DNA from: Cadophora sp. MPI-SDFR-AT-0126
Taxonomy: Eukaryota; Ascomycota; Leotiomycetes; Helotiales; Ploettnerulaceae
DNA: 64,000 nt
Reading direction: 5' to 3'
Assembly (NCBI GenBank): GCA_020747065.1
Contig: JAGMVK010000023.1
Span: 434,001-498,000 of the forward strand
The notes beneath the pieces were generated by a model. It was not told the DNA's origin, ran no database searches, and was given only the letters and a program-made list of their open reading frames with translations. The position numbers and the translations under genes were made by a program. The number at the start of each line of letters is the position of its first letter. The stretch's first letter is position 1. Of this stretch, positions 10,521 to 22,275 are shown in pieces.

Positions 10521-12608
10521 CTACTTGAGTGGCACGACCGGAATGATGAGGCTAGAATCATACTTGCCACCAAAATGGATGGTATGTTTCCCCTTATTCA
10601 GATTGTCGGGCTTCGATTTGGTGTGGTCTGGAAACTCAATGCACTGATCCAGAGACCCTTGAGCGCGCAGGATCAAGGATTCACCTGCTTCAAACTGGAT
10701 CCCTAGTGGCCAAAAACCTATCTCGACAGAAACCACTGTCCCGGGGGGCACTTTTTCCTCTTTGTCATGGGGATGGAAAGGGATGATAGCTGTTGAGCGC
10801 TGGGGATCTTGGGCGCGGTGCGACAAGCGGAGTACGCCAGTTGCGCCAAGATACTAGAGTTGTTTGTGAGCTAGAAGACGAGAATTTGAATTTCAGAGGG
10901 GAGAAATATCATACCTTGATCACGTTGGCGTTCGGAACATCCTCAGTAGATTTAACATCATCCGGGAGTTCCTCCCAGGGAAGATTGATATGTTCCAGGA
11001 CTTTGCCATTCTTGTCTGCCTTGCGGATAGACAAGTAGATATCCATATCATCAGTGTCGGCACATGATACCCAGAGCCTCGCTTTAGAGAAGCCAATGAG
11101 CGTTGTAGTCTCGTCAAAGACGAACCTGAAATCGGCCGGCGCTGCCCTGAGGTCATCCGCCTGATACGAAACGGATGATATCTTGTGCACGGGTGCCGTT
11201 GCCAAGCTAGACTCAGAGAGAAACAGCTTCTTATATTGAGTATTCTCTGGAGGATATTCTGAAAAGGGTCGGTTGTCAAGAGCTTTCTACAGTGTGTTAG
11301 ATTGTGTAGCCAGTAGCCTGGATTTGAGGGAAAACCTACCTTGTGAAATGTAAGGACCGAAACTCGTACAGGTACCGTTTTCTCCCAGTCATTATCCACG
11401 CCCTTCAGGTAGCGGTCGAAGAACTTTTGGAGTTCATCCGTGTTCTCTGGACGATATAAATCATACCACTCTTGGGTTGAGTGAATCCGAAGCCACTTCT
11501 TCTGACTTGCAGCGTTCCGATATCCCTTCACAGTACCGAATCCATGGAGTGCTGAAGAGTAACTTGCTGCGACATACATGGGAATTTTGATGTTTGCGGT
11601 TGACAGGTTCTTGTCTTCCCAGTACGGACTGTACAATGGAGATGTCTGCAGTGCTTTCACAATGTCTTCTCGACCCCTGCGTCCTCGGATGGTTTTATTC
11701 ATGATGAAGTTCAGAAATGGGAGATTTGGGATACCACCTCGACAAGCAAGTTCTCGGTACATATCAGTAAACCCTTCCCACGGGGCAATAGCCTTGAGGG
11801 AGGGAGGTTGCTCGACCGCTGTCGACCACTGGCTTGTTGCGAGCCATGAATTCCCTGCCATCCCAATTGAACCGTTGCACCAGTCCAGGGCAGCAACAAA
11901 CTCGACAATCTCATATCCATCACGGCCTAATGATGCTTCAGCCAAAATCCTTCGTAGTGGCAGCAATTTAACATACCTTGCTGTGATCCTTCAATGTACA
12001 GATTGCCCTCGGACTCCCAGGTCCCTCTCAAGTCAACGTTGACAATGGCATACCCTCGCGGAGCCCATTCAGCCGGATCGAGACTGTAACGGTCAATGCG
12101 ACTCATATACTAGGATGCCCCGCTGTGCGTACAATTCAAATTTCTCCAGCCCAGACAACTTGCTCTCGGGAATGCCAATTCTGTAGGGGCAATTTCCATA
12201 GATGTCAAAGCCTAGGGGACATTAGTGCCTCAGCAATTATGTGGGAGTAAAGCATTTTACCGTGTCCGCCTTTGCCATACGGACTCATTCCCACCAAGGC
12301 CGGAATCTTCTCACGAGCACCATGTGGTCGCAGAACATCAATGTAGACCTATTGTCACGCATTAGTCACCTCGTAAAGTGGCACTTGGGTGTTACTACCT
12401 TTGTGCCGTCCTTTAATGTGATCGCTATATTCTGGTCATAGATAATGTCGCAAGGAAGAGGACGTTTTTTCTCGTTTTTCTGCCATCCCTTTGGCAAGAT
12501 ATCGGTCGAGCGAGTCTGTTTCACGTACGCAGGCATTGCGGTAGAGTCCTCGGGGCGGACTGTGTCTACCAGCGGAACCTCAACTCCAGCGATATTGATG
12601 GTTGCCAT
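10521..12608 (-). CDS. CocE/NonD-family hydrolase (X-Pro dipeptidyl-peptidase S15-like)
   Basis: The ATG at 12608 opens a multi-exon gene running to the stop at 10521, about 600 residues. Visible family features in order: D-G-T-K-V-Y-I-D-V-L-R-P, P-A-L-V-G-M-S-P-Y-G-K, A-E-W-A-P-R-G-Y-A-I-V-N-V-D-L-R-G, the nucleophile elbow G-M-A-G-N-S-W, and a C-terminal jelly-roll domain with L-R-L-S-H-R. A 47-bp intron that removes an in-frame stop lies near 12100. Family members are alpha/beta hydrolases cleaving esters, amides or acyl groups (cocaine esterase, glutaryl acylase). Here it might release an acyl or ester group from an aromatic substrate (inference). It shares a promoter with BBE oxidase 1. 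No secretion signal is seen. Confidence 0.85.
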
Positions 12609-12722
12609 GATGATGCTTTGAAAGATATTTAGCGAAGATTTGGGGGCGGTATGAGAATGAGAATGAGAGAGCAGACGATATTCAACGGATAGCACGATGT
12701 AAACAGAGAGCAACCAGTCAAA

Positions 12723-12750
12723 TGCTCGAGGTACTTTAATACCTCGAGCA
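12723..12750. promoter_or_regulatory. Perfect inverted repeat TGCTCGAGGTA-N6-TACCTCGAGCA
   Basis: Two 11-bp arms are perfectly complementary around CTTTAA. The site lies 115-142 bp upstream of the hydrolase start. This is the form expected for a dimeric regulator. No binding protein can be named from the sequence. Confidence 0.7.
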
Positions 12751-12818
12751 GGTGGTCAGCCCAATATGGTTTAGGTTTAAACAATTGAGGGCAGGGCGGG
12801 TGGGACGCAAAACACAGG

Positions 12819-12832
12819 GTGGGTGGCCACCA
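12819..12832. promoter_or_regulatory. Shared promoter motif GTGGGTGGCCACCA (copy 1)
   Basis: This 14-mer, centred on palindromic GGTGGCCACC, recurs exactly at 17455-17468 and with one mismatch at 28947-28960. Each copy is inside a different divergent promoter. Confidence 0.6.
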
Positions 12833-13186
12833 CCAAACGGCAACGGGTCTAGGGGTGGACCCCGAAATGCTCGGAAATTCCGTATCCCACATGACAGTAT
12901 CCTTCCGTAACCGAGGGCTATTACGCGTCGCTGCTTCGCTACCTCACTCGTACTAGTGATTAATATCAAGTTCCTTTGATCATAATAATTTTCAGGTACC
13001 GCTGCTCCGTAAGGCGCATCTGACGATTTATCGGACGACTTTGTTTACTTCCTGACGGGGAACCTGAAACTGTTCGACTTTCTATAAATTCCCAGCTCTG
13101 CCTCGTTGAAAATACTCTTGAGGTCAACATTCTCTCCTTGCTCTATCGCGCATGAGATTCATCCATATCCATCATCCGCAGAAACA

Positions 13187-14715
13187 ATGGGCCGAACAGT
13201 AACCTCCAAAGACATCGAGGAGCTCCGCGCTCTCCTCAGCGGGACCAATGCGAAGCTTCTCACTCCAACTGAGGAGGGTTACGAGAAAGCCATTGAACGA
13301 TGGTCCAAAGCAGCTGAAAAGCCGGCCGGCGTAGTCGTCGTTCCAACAGACGCCTTCCAGATTTCCACAGTCGTTAAATTTGCAGCGGCCAAGAAACTTG
13401 ACCTTGCCGTCCGCGGTGGTGGTCATTCTACAGCCGGCTCAAGCAGCACGGACGGCGGTCTTCTCTTCGACCTGAGCAGCATACGAGATATCATTGTGGA
13501 CCCCGCTACTAAAACGGTCAAAGTCGGCGGCGGCGCAAATTGGGGCGAGGTCGACGCCGGACTCGCAAAGTACGGCCTCGCAACTGTCGGAGGAACGATC
13601 TCAGATACCGGAGTTGGCGGCTTGACCCTGGGAGGCGGATATGGCTGGCTATCTGGCAAGTATGGACTCACAATCGACAACCTCATCAGCGTCACTGTTG
13701 TCGTTGCAAGTGGTGACATCCTCAAAGCCTCCAAAGATCAAAACCCCGACTTGTTCTGGGCTATGCGAGGCGCGGGCCATAACTTTGGCCTCGTGACGGA
13801 GTTTGAGTTTCAGGCGTTCGAGCAGGGTGACATGTGGGCTGGCGTGCTGGCCTTCAAACCGGCCCCTCCCGTCGTAGCACAAGTCGTGGCCGCCGTCAAC
13901 GACATCTTTGTCGGTCCCAAGGACGGTAAGGGAACAACCAAGCTCGCAGGCCAAGGCATGGGTGCACTTGTTCTCACACGTCCGCCCGATGCTGGTGGCA
14001 AAGTGGTCCTCGCAGTGGCCATCATTTTCAATGGCACTGAGGAGGAAGGAAAGAAGGCATTTAAGGCTCTGTTCGACATTGGCCCCATCAACTCCACCAT
14101 GAAGCCGGTCCCCTATCATGTCGCGAACCAAACGCTCCATGGCCCCCATGGTTACCGTGTCAGCATGAAAGGAGCCGTCTTTTCTCTGCCCCTACAACCC
14201 GAATTCGTGCAAGAGGTCCTTGGCGAGTACGTCAAGTTCACTGAGGAAGCCGCGGACATGGCTGGGACGATGATCATATATGAGTTGTACGATCCCTATG
14301 TCGTAAATACTCGGGCGAGTAATCAGGATACGAGCTTTGCCAACAGAGGGTGGCACATGAACGCCATGGTGACGCCCTACTGGACCAAACCGGAAAATGA
14401 TGCGTTGGGGAGGCAGTGGGCGAGAGACACCTCAGTCATTTTTGACAAGTGGTTTGCGAAGTCGGGCCGAGAGCAACGAGCGGGCGACTATGGAACGGTG
14501 CTGGCATATGGCAACTATGACCGTAAGTTATTTCGCCTCTTTTCATATTCCTGTGAGATTGTCTTCCACATACTAATTCGCACACGGTAGATTACGACGG
14601 GAAGAAATCCCAAGATCTCTTTGGATTGAATTATCCACGGCTTCAGAGCGTGAAGGCCAAGTATGATCCGGGGAATCTGTTCAACAAGCAATTTGCAGTG
14701 ACTCCGCAACTCTAA
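13187..14715 (+). CDS. FAD-linked oxidoreductase, berberine-bridge-enzyme-like (BBE 1)
   Basis: Exons 13187-14522 and 14591-14715 give 486 residues. The PP-loop carries R-G-G-G-H-S, whose histidine is the usual 8-alpha FAD attachment site. The substrate-side loop is G-G-T-I-S-D-T-G-V-G-G, where bicovalent members have Cys, so only one covalent FAD link is predicted. The C-terminal BBE domain ends Y-D-P-G-N-L-F-N. A TATAAAT box at 13083 makes the in-frame ATG at 13106 unlikely, so 13187 is preferred. Such enzymes oxidise alcohols, phenols, amines or sugars using O2. There is no clear secretion signal from the 13187 start. It pairs with the CocE-type hydrolase. Confidence 0.85.
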
Positions 14716-15860
14716 CCGAGTTTTTTTCATTGGAAGCCCTCAGCTCTTTCTTGAATCGTGCTTAGCTATCCCCCTTCAATTAAAGAGAAATTGTTTGCTA
14801 GGACCTAAATGTTATGCATAAACTGTTTAAAGATTGCAAAATGTCATGCTACTAATTACTCACGGGGACTTTCAAATTTTCCTTTCCCTTCTGTCCCGTG
14901 TCCAACTATTTCTATGTGTTAAGCTATAGCGCCGACATCATGGTCGGCCTACAAGTTGAGAGAGTGTATTAGATCTGCCTAGCGGGAAGAGAACATGAAT
15001 AATCAGATCAAGTGAGCCTAGCACGGTAGTGATCGGTGTCATATGGCACAATCTACCTCTTGTATTTCATCTCTCATGGGAGAATGGCTAATTATCTGTG
15101 GTGAACATCAAAAGGGATTTCAATCGTAGTAACGGCTGTCCTCACTATTCCACTTTCACCTGTTGAAAGAGACAAAGAGACACCATTTTGTTACTGTCAG
15201 CATGCAACAGTTGTCCTGTGGTTGTTGAGCGGTACGGTCGACTCATTTAAAGTGAGTAAGATCACTATCTGGCTCGTGATTTCCAAGGAGGTTTACTACT
15301 GCCTATTGTTTAGATGCTCTATGTCAGCATTACTGACTGTAGCCTTAATACGACAACTCAACCCAGGTTCATGAAACAACATTCGTGCCACAAAGCCTCT
15401 CAATACCGCTTACCCAAACTCTAGATAGTGGCCTTACAGAACTTTACCAGCTAGATGAAACATTAAATCAAAATTCAATAGCAGACATCTCGAATGTTCT
15501 GTTGAATTCAACTGAATCTGTTTCAATCCAAGTGTTTTGCGTCACCAACTCATGCGAAGTTTATTTGCTTTCAACTGTTGAACGGTACACGAGAGTGAGA
15601 GTTGGGTATGGTAAATAATGATTGATTGCCTTGCAGAATGAACTCGGGGGGAAGCCCTCTATATTTACATGAAGCTGTAGTGGCTAGTCTTAGTGTGCAC
15701 ATGACCATCTCGTGTTACTATTCGACATCAACCGGGGAGGCTCGGCATCAGTAATACAAAATTATCTCCCTTGAGCGAAACAAGCCATGCAACGATATCT
15801 ACCCCAACTCCGTAAAGTTACTTTAGTCAGATTGTAACTGGCGCTTTCCATCATGGCTCG
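14716..15860. other. 1.1 kb convergent intergenic region
   Basis: It lies between the 3' ends of BBE oxidase 1 and DLH 1. The region is AT-rich with no recognisable gene. A plus-strand frame at 15385-15618 (77 codons) shows no family resemblance. Confidence 0.4.
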
Positions 15861-16870
15861 TTACACCTCTGCGAGAAGGTAGTGGTCAAACCATGCAATA
15901 GCCTGATAGAAAGCCTGCTCTTTCGCGAACTTCTGGACCCTGCTGTTCAAGTCGCAACGGACGGCGAAACCATGCTCGACGCCGGAGTAGAAGAAGATCT
16001 GCCAGGGTTGGCTGGTCTTCTTAAGGATCTTCTCGGTTTTGTAGCGCCTCTCATCAGGAAAGATGGGGTCCACCTCAGCGGCAGCGATGGCTAAGGGCCC
16101 GCCGAGCTTCGCAAGCTCATCTTCATCCATGAAGCTGGGGTGGGCGACATAGCCGACCTGAATGCCATCCGTGTAGTGGCGGACGAGGTACTGCCATGAT
16201 ACATGAGTGGTTAGACTTGCTTCCATTTCGCTGGGGTAGATTGAGACACAGATGGTAGATTTACCTTGGCGCCGAAGCAGTAGCCAACTGAGCCAATCTT
16301 TGTAATGCCGTAATCCTCCTTCAAGGCCTTGATGGCATCCTCGACAATGGGATCAACAGCCTCCTCGGTATGGGGATTCCTACCATTACTGCCATGGGCC
16401 AGCCACTCGAAGATGTTGTAGGCCGGGTCGTGGGCTTTCTGTAAAGGGACGGGATCGCCATTGAAGGTGTCAATTAGCAGAGTCAGGTAGCCGTTGGCGG
16501 CGAACTCGTCCGCGAGCAGCTTGCTGTTCTGCCAGACACCGATGATATCCGGCAGGTAAAGGATTGCTGCGTCCTTGTGCGTCTTCTCCGGAGGGGGTGT
16601 CGCAAGATAGGCATCATACTTCCCAGCGATTCTAATGGATTTGCCTTGAGGGGTGCCCCTGTGAGTACAACAAGTTGATTAGTCAATGTCGGAGGATTGA
16701 GACCTGCTTAGTGTAACTTTCTCCATCGACAGGGCAGCTTGCTCAAGTACCAGAAAACAGGAAAGCATAACAAAGAAACTTAAGGCAGGGGACAAAGAAT
16801 TAAAGACAAGGGAGTCTTACTCGTGCTTGAAGCCAACGGTGCAGCAGGCTGCCGGAGGATATGAAGCCAT
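15861..16870 (-). CDS. Dienelactone hydrolase family protein (DLH 1)
   Basis: The first exon begins at the ATG 16870 (M-A-S-Y-P-P-A-A-C-C-T-V-G), typical of fungal DLH proteins. Two further exons end at the stop at 15861. The nucleophile motif is G-Y-C-F-G-A-K with Cys. The acid residue lies in A-A-A-E-V-D-P, and the histidine in G-V-E-H-G-F-A-V-R. Predicted length is about 250 residues, normal for the family. DLHs open lactone rings of chlorinated or other muconolactones. Fungal paralogues often sit in aromatic-degradation clusters with uncertain substrates. It is divergent from SDR 1. The window holds a second, clearly different DLH at 36926-37890. Confidence 0.88.
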
Positions 16871-17239
16871 TGAAGTGCTTTCTTGGACTTGATTTCTGAT
16901 GAGTCGATGGTAACGGGCTGGAGGTGGACGAGAGCGTAAGTAATTAGTTCTTGGCCAGGGGAGTTTGGATATCAGGGCGCCTTTAAATGCTGCTAGATAA
17001 ATGGCAGGAGCCTAGTCAAAGTCCACGTACAGTACCACATAACAATCTACTCTCCTAAGTGGAACTGATAATACTGTACTACTACAACACTGTGCATAGA
17101 TGTCTCCAATTATCCACGAATACATTTACTCGGCCTCGCCGAGCGCGTAAGCCATCGGATGATACACGATGATTGGAATGATTCGGGGTCTCCCCACCCG
17201 GCTTGTGTGGGTAATGAAAATGGTATGATTCAGACCACC

Positions 17240-17271
<32 letters not shown>

Positions 17272-17785
17272 CAATCACCCTCGACTGAGACCAAGACAAT
17301 AGACAAGTCCTACAGCGGAGATAACGGGAGTTTGATTACCTTTTATCGCCGTTCCGTGGGCTCTTTAGGTGGTGACAGATTCGAGTGGGTTACTTAATGG
17401 TTGGATAGAGGGCTGTCTGGGCATTGGGCGTAACGCTAGTGGTATGTTGAAACTGTGGGTGGCCACCAAATTGTCACACCAGTAGGCCAAAAACAATACC
17501 AAACAATTAAAAGGCACCATAAGTAGTGTCGCGTGTGAGTGTGTGGGTCTTCTTCATGCAGTAGCCCTGCTGTACCCCGGATTTTCCACTGGAGGGCCAT
17601 CGGCTTCAAGTGGAGCGTCATTTTGTATTCGGAAGAGCCACAGCACCCCCGACGCCGGAAATCCATATGTAGATAAATGCAGACTCAAGAACTCGTTGAT
17701 TATTGATTTATAATTCCCACAACTCCCCAGTGTCCAAATTACTATCCTACTGTCAGTACTTGGTTCAGGCCATCCTATCAGCATC
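16871..17785. promoter_or_regulatory. Divergent promoter: DLH 1 / SDR 1
   Basis: This 915-bp region between two outward-facing starts contains CCCACCCGG near 17194, a CCA/CAA microsatellite (17235-17274) and the exact 14-mer GTGGGTGGCCACCA at 17455-17468. Confidence 0.6.
17235..17274. repeat. (CCA)n(CAA)n microsatellite
   Basis: About seven CCA units pass into about six CAA units inside the DLH 1/SDR 1 promoter. Confidence 0.9.
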
Positions 17786-18583
17786 ATGTCGTCCCAACAA
17801 ACGAACAGCAATCCATCGCTAGCCGGGAAGGTTGCCATCATTTCTGGGTCGTCTGCGGGGATAGGGGCTGCAATTGCTCGAGAGTTGTCCAAGCGTGGAG
17901 CTACCGTCGTGATCAACTACCCGTTTCCCAGCGAAGAGGCAGATGCGGACAAAGTGAAGGAAAGCCTTGGGCCGCAAGCCAAGGCAATCACTGTTGAAGC
18001 AGACTTATCAACGACCAAAGGACCACAAACGCTTGCAGATGCGGCAGCAGCCGCCTTTGGGAAGATTGATATTCTGGTCAACAATGCTGGCATTGCCCCT
18101 CATATCGCCTTTGACGAACTTGACAACGGAAAGATTGAAGAACTTTGGAGCTCGACCATCAACCTGAACTCGCGAGGTGTATTCCTGCTCTCGCGAGCAG
18201 TTTTGAAATACCTTTCGCCCCAAAATTCCCGTATCGTCAACATCGCAAGCAGTGCCTCTCGTACTCCTGTCCCAGGCCAAAGCCTGTACGTCGGCTCCAA
18301 GGGTTTCGTTGAAGCTTTGACCAGAGTAATGGCTGTTGAGTTACCGCGGAAGTACAATTGTACGGTTAACGCAGTCGCTCCTGGACCTGTGGGCACGGAA
18401 ACATATTTGGCTTCGCCTGTGGTCGTTGCGGGTCATTTGAATGAGTTTGTCGAGGCAACGCCGGTTGCTGCTCGTGTGGCCAAGCCTGAGGAAGTCGCAT
18501 ATGTCGTCGCCGCATTATGTGAGGAGGGAGCAAACTGGGTAAATGGAGCAACTATTCCTGTCACAGGTGGTACCGCGTTCTAG
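17786..18583 (+). CDS. Short-chain dehydrogenase/reductase (SDR 1)
   Basis: A single exon of 265 residues. The cofactor motif is G-S-S-A-G-I-G, the stabilising motif N-N-A-G, and the catalytic residues are in Y-V-G-S-K with an upstream Ser in N-I-A-S-S-A-S. This is a classical cytosolic NAD(P)-dependent alcohol/ketone oxidoreductase of the fungal 3-oxoacyl-reductase-like branch. It is a close paralogue of SDR 2 at 31861-32661, sharing K-V-A-I-(I/V)-S-G-S-S-A-G-I-G and P-R-K-Y. In this setting it may interconvert a benzylic alcohol and carbonyl (inference). Confidence 0.9.
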   Translation: MSSQQTNSNPSLAGKVAIISGSSAGIGAAIARELSKRGATVVINYPFPSEEADADKVKESLGPQAKAITVEADLSTTKGPQTLADAAAAAFGKIDILVNNAGIAPHIAFDELDNGKIEELWSSTINLNSRGVFLLSRAVLKYLSPQNSRIVNIASSASRTPVPGQSLYVGSKGFVEALTRVMAVELPRKYNCTVNAVAPGPVGTETYLASPVVVAGHLNEFVEATPVAARVAKPEEVAYVVAALCEEGANWVNGATIPVTGGTAF

Positions 18584-19579
18584 AGTGAGAGACATGGGAT
18601 GAATGAACACTTCGGCGGGGTAGATAACACCCAGCGCGATCATTGTCAATAGCTCTCAAAGCATAATCTGATGGTGTCTCAGCGCCCATGTATCAATTGC
18701 GGACTTCCAGTATTGGCGCCTGCAGCTGGGGTCGATATTTGCAAGAGTAAAAAATTCGGTGACAGAACAGCTCGGTTCACGCCACCTTCTGGTATTGATT
18801 ATCTCCCGAGAGGACTTCGTTCGTGGCCGAAGTAGTTTGGTAAGTTTGTATATTAGATCAAATCAAGAATAATCTGCTGTCTGATGGGAAACAAACGTAT
18901 CACTTGATTACTCAAACATAGCTGTGCTTAGGCTTTAATAAGTGTAATTAACTCTTCTTACCTCAAACTGAATATACACTTGTAACAGCACCACTGGAAA
19001 CCTCCATCTGACAGCTGCTGGTCCTCAGTTATTTGACAAGCTTCAATCACGTCAATGTGACCTCATGTCCAAAGAGCGCAGCAAAGAGTTAAATAGTCTC
19101 CGATATGCATAATTCTTCCTTTCTTGGCAGTCTTGCACTTGAACGCAACACGTCCAGCCAGAACGAGATGATGCGGTGACCGGAGGTAGAGAGATCTTTT
19201 GAGCCTGAGGCCGGAACAAGAAGTCGAGGAGTTGATTACGTGTCGCGCAGGATCAGTCGTGCGAGACACTTTCGAAGTGGAACAGAAGTCGGACGTCGCG
19301 GATGAAGAAGATGGTGCTCAAAGAAGCTTTTCCGGATGTCCCGAGCTCGGGTTCGAGATTTGGGGTGTATCATAGTACCCCAGGTTTAGCAGACCCTGCA
19401 GCGGCTTTTCCGTGCCCACAATCCGCGGCGATGCATTGTCCGCGTGTACAGAAGGACCTATCTATACCTTCACTTAATCGTGCCGCTCTGAAGTTTCCAT
19501 CCGCAATCAGCTCTCTTTTCCACACATAACTCCTAGTGTCCTCCAAATATTTTTCGTTACTCAACAGGAACCTTTCACC
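18584..19579. other. Intergenic region before P450 1
   Basis: No gene is seen. The last ~100 bp carry pyrimidine-rich stretches expected for a fungal promoter. I see no GGTGGG array here, unlike most other promoters in the block. Confidence 0.4.
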
Positions 19580-21298
19580 ATGCAGCTTCTGGTCTTGTTT
19601 CTTTTTCTATTTCTGGTTATCATAGCCTATGCACTGTGCGCACCTCCCAAACCTAAGCTTCCTCCGGGCTCAAGATTGCCTCCCGGCCCTCCAGGTATTT
19701 TTCAGTCCATGATGCAAGACATATCGTGCTAATAGATCTGCAGGCAGGCCATTCGTCGGCAATCTCCCAGATATTCCGCCTGCTCACTCCTGGCTCAAAT
19801 TCAAAGAATGGGCCGACATATATGGCCCCATCTTCAGACTCAATCTGATGGGTCGAAACATGATCGTTGTTTCCACGGAGAAGATCGCCAATGAGTTGCT
19901 ACGGGAAAGGGGGACTATATACTCTTCGAGGGAACAACTACCTATGGCAGTGCAATTGATGTCGCAAAATCTGAGACTTTTGTTCATCCCCTATGGCGGT
20001 GGGTAATCGTCAACCAGTATTCACCCGTCGAGGCATTGAAGCTGAACGTTACACTAGATTTGTTCCGTCGAGTACGGAAATTTATGCATATTTTGACCAT
20101 GCAGAGCGCAGCTGCTTCTTATGAACCAGTGCAAATGCACGAGTCTGCAAGACTTCTGTACGGCTTTCTCAACGATCCCAGCAAGTATGAAGAGCTGTTT
20201 GAACTGTACGCTGGTGGACTCATCATGAAAATTGCATACGATAAGAGCGTTGAGTCGACCAAGGATCCTGATGTGAGGCGGGCATTACAAGTTGTCCATA
20301 CCGTCGAACGCGTGGCTTCTCCTGGCGCGTACCTTGTCGACAGTTTTCCTCTTTTGAATTATCTTCCGAAATGGCTTGCACCATTCAAACGAGAAGGAGA
20401 AATGCTCCATCAAAGAGAGAAATCTTTTTATCGAGAGTTACTGTACGGAGTCCGAGACAGGATCAGGTCCGAGAAGTGTGGCGACTGCTTTGCCAGGAAG
20501 TTCTTGGAGAACCAGGATCAATTTGATCTATCAGATGATGAGGGAGCATATGCTCTCGGTGTCTTGTTTGAAGCGGGATCGGGTACGACGGCGGCAGCAA
20601 TGATGTCCTTCTGCCTGGCCATGTGCCATCACCCCGACTGGCAAAGCAAGATGCAGAGAGAAGTTGATGAGGTAGTGGGATCTTCGCGAATGCCAACGTT
20701 TGACGATATTCCTTCGTTACCAACTGTTCGTGCGGTTGTCAAAGAGGCTCTAAGATGGCGGCCTGTCACGGCTGGAGGTATACCTCATGAGCTTACTAAG
20801 GATGATGTTTATGAGGGTTTCTTCTTTCCAGCAGGCAGTAACATTATACCTAATCAATGGTAAGGGCGGTTTGCTAAATCAAAAGAATGACTCTTGGTTA
20901 ACGTTAGCAGGGCAATTCATCGGGAGGAGAAGCTCTACCCAGATCCCGAGACCTTCAATCCTGAACGGTGGCTATCTGCAGATTACCCGACATTCCGCGA
21001 ACCGTTGACCAAATTTCCCAATCTGCAAAACTTCTCAGCATTTGGATTTGGTCGTCGTATCTGCCCTGGCATGAACATCGCAGAAAAGTCCCTCCACCTC
21101 CTTACCACACGAATGGCATGGGCTTTTACCTTGAAGAAACGTCCGGGGGTTGAGGTGCCTCTGTATGATTACACTTCTGGCTTCAACGTTCAACCGAAGC
21201 CCTTCGTCTTCGATTCCGAAGTGAGAAGTCCAGAGAAGAGAGATCTTATACGAAAACAGTGGAAGGAGAGCATGGAAAAAGGTCCAGTTTCATCATAG
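19580..21298 (+). CDS. Cytochrome P450 monooxygenase 1
   Basis: The ATG at 19580 opens a hydrophobic N-terminal anchor followed by a proline-rich hinge (L-P-P-G-P-P-G-R-P). Introns at 19695-19743, 19999-20057 and 20860-20910 restore a continuous frame of about 515 residues. Helix I carries A-G-S-G-T-T, helix K E-A-L-R, then P-E-R-W, and the haem loop is F-G-F-G-R-R-I-C-P-G with the cysteine ligand. It is a microsomal class II P450, resembling the fungal group with O-methylsterigmatocystin-oxidoreductase-like members by its general pattern. The substrate is unknown; ring hydroxylation or O-demethylation would suit the block. Confidence 0.88.
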
Positions 21299-21788
21299 CA
21301 AAAAGCAGCAGGATAGTCCAATCAAGGAATGAAAATTTACCTTTTCACCACACCCTTTAATTGTTTTCCACTACATCATGACGACTAATCTGTCATTATA
21401 TATTCTCTCTCTCTGTAAGCGTGGACTTAGCCAGAATGCTTTAGTTAGTCCTAGAAAGTGTCGCTAGTCTCCCAGATGTAAAGGACTCATTGGCTCAGAC
21501 CTAATTAAGATCATGTCAAGACTAAATGACTTAGCCTCCCTGGAACGATTAATAGTCGAAAAGCTAGCCCTAGTTAACCAAAACATCCTCTAGGCATTCA
21601 AGATTCTAGCTTTCACAACCGATTGTATTACTGCCATTAAAATTTATAGCTCAACTTATCCAATTATCAGTCGAGGACATCTCCCCAGGAGCTATTAATG
21701 GGTCTATTCAGCTGGTACTGCCTGTTTCATGCCAAATATCAGTCCCCGGACGCCAAACTCGCAGCTACTCAAGCCAAATCACAATTGA

Positions 21789-22275
21789 TCAAGCAGCCAA
21801 GACGTACGATGAACAGCACAATACTTGCTGCGTCACTGAGTCTACCAGAATCGTCTGAACAGCGCTATATCCCCCCAGACACACAAATGTCGGCCCTAGC
21901 AATGTCGGTTGCTGGATCGCGATCGCTCTGCCTCAAGGAAGATGTCACTTCTGTTGGCAGACACGGAATGTTTCCCGGGACGATGCTTTCTCCGTACAGA
22001 GGATCGAAAGCTATTAGGTTCTCACCGAGCCCGGCTCGTTGTGTGTATATTTGGGATGAGCAAGCTGCGATAGAAAGCCAAGGGGTGCTGATCGGCAGCC
22101 ATGCTGTGGTATGCCCGCTGACGACCTCGAGAGTTTTGTCTGGGAAGACGACCGCATCGGGTCGAGTAGAAGTCATGATAACGCTTTCATTAGAACGACA
22201 GTGGAATGGAGCTATAAGAACAATAACAACGAACAATGAGAATGAAGCATTGGAAAGCAAATCTGTGGGCGACAC
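21789..22275 (-). pseudogene. Decayed fungal hypothetical gene with frameshift
   Basis: The minus-strand translation has W-L-P-I-S-T-P-W, C-S-S-Q-I-Y, A-F-D-P-L-Y-G-E-S-I and C-L-P-T-E-V-T, which I recognise as a recurring pattern in uncharacterised Eurotiomycete secreted or membrane proteins. The expected continuation (C-x-G-Y-S...V-L-C-C) appears in another frame after about 21900, so a frameshift separates them. The signal and membrane segments expected around it are missing. A plus-strand frame over the same bases is treated as a shadow. Confidence 0.4.

Larger units (their letters stand above)
12609..13186. promoter_or_regulatory. Divergent promoter: CocE-type hydrolase / BBE oxidase 1
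   Basis: This 578-bp bidirectional region holds a perfect 11-bp palindrome with 6-bp spacer (12723-12750), GGGTGGG at 12798-12804, and the 14-mer GTGGGTGGCCACCA at 12819-12832. A TATAAAT box at 13083 points towards BBE oxidase 1. Confidence 0.7.

Noticed and set aside
13106..13186. Upstream in-frame ATG at 13106 as start of BBE oxidase 1
   Set aside because: A TATAAAT box lies at 13083, only about 20 bp upstream, so transcription would begin at or after 13106. The added residues do not match the family.
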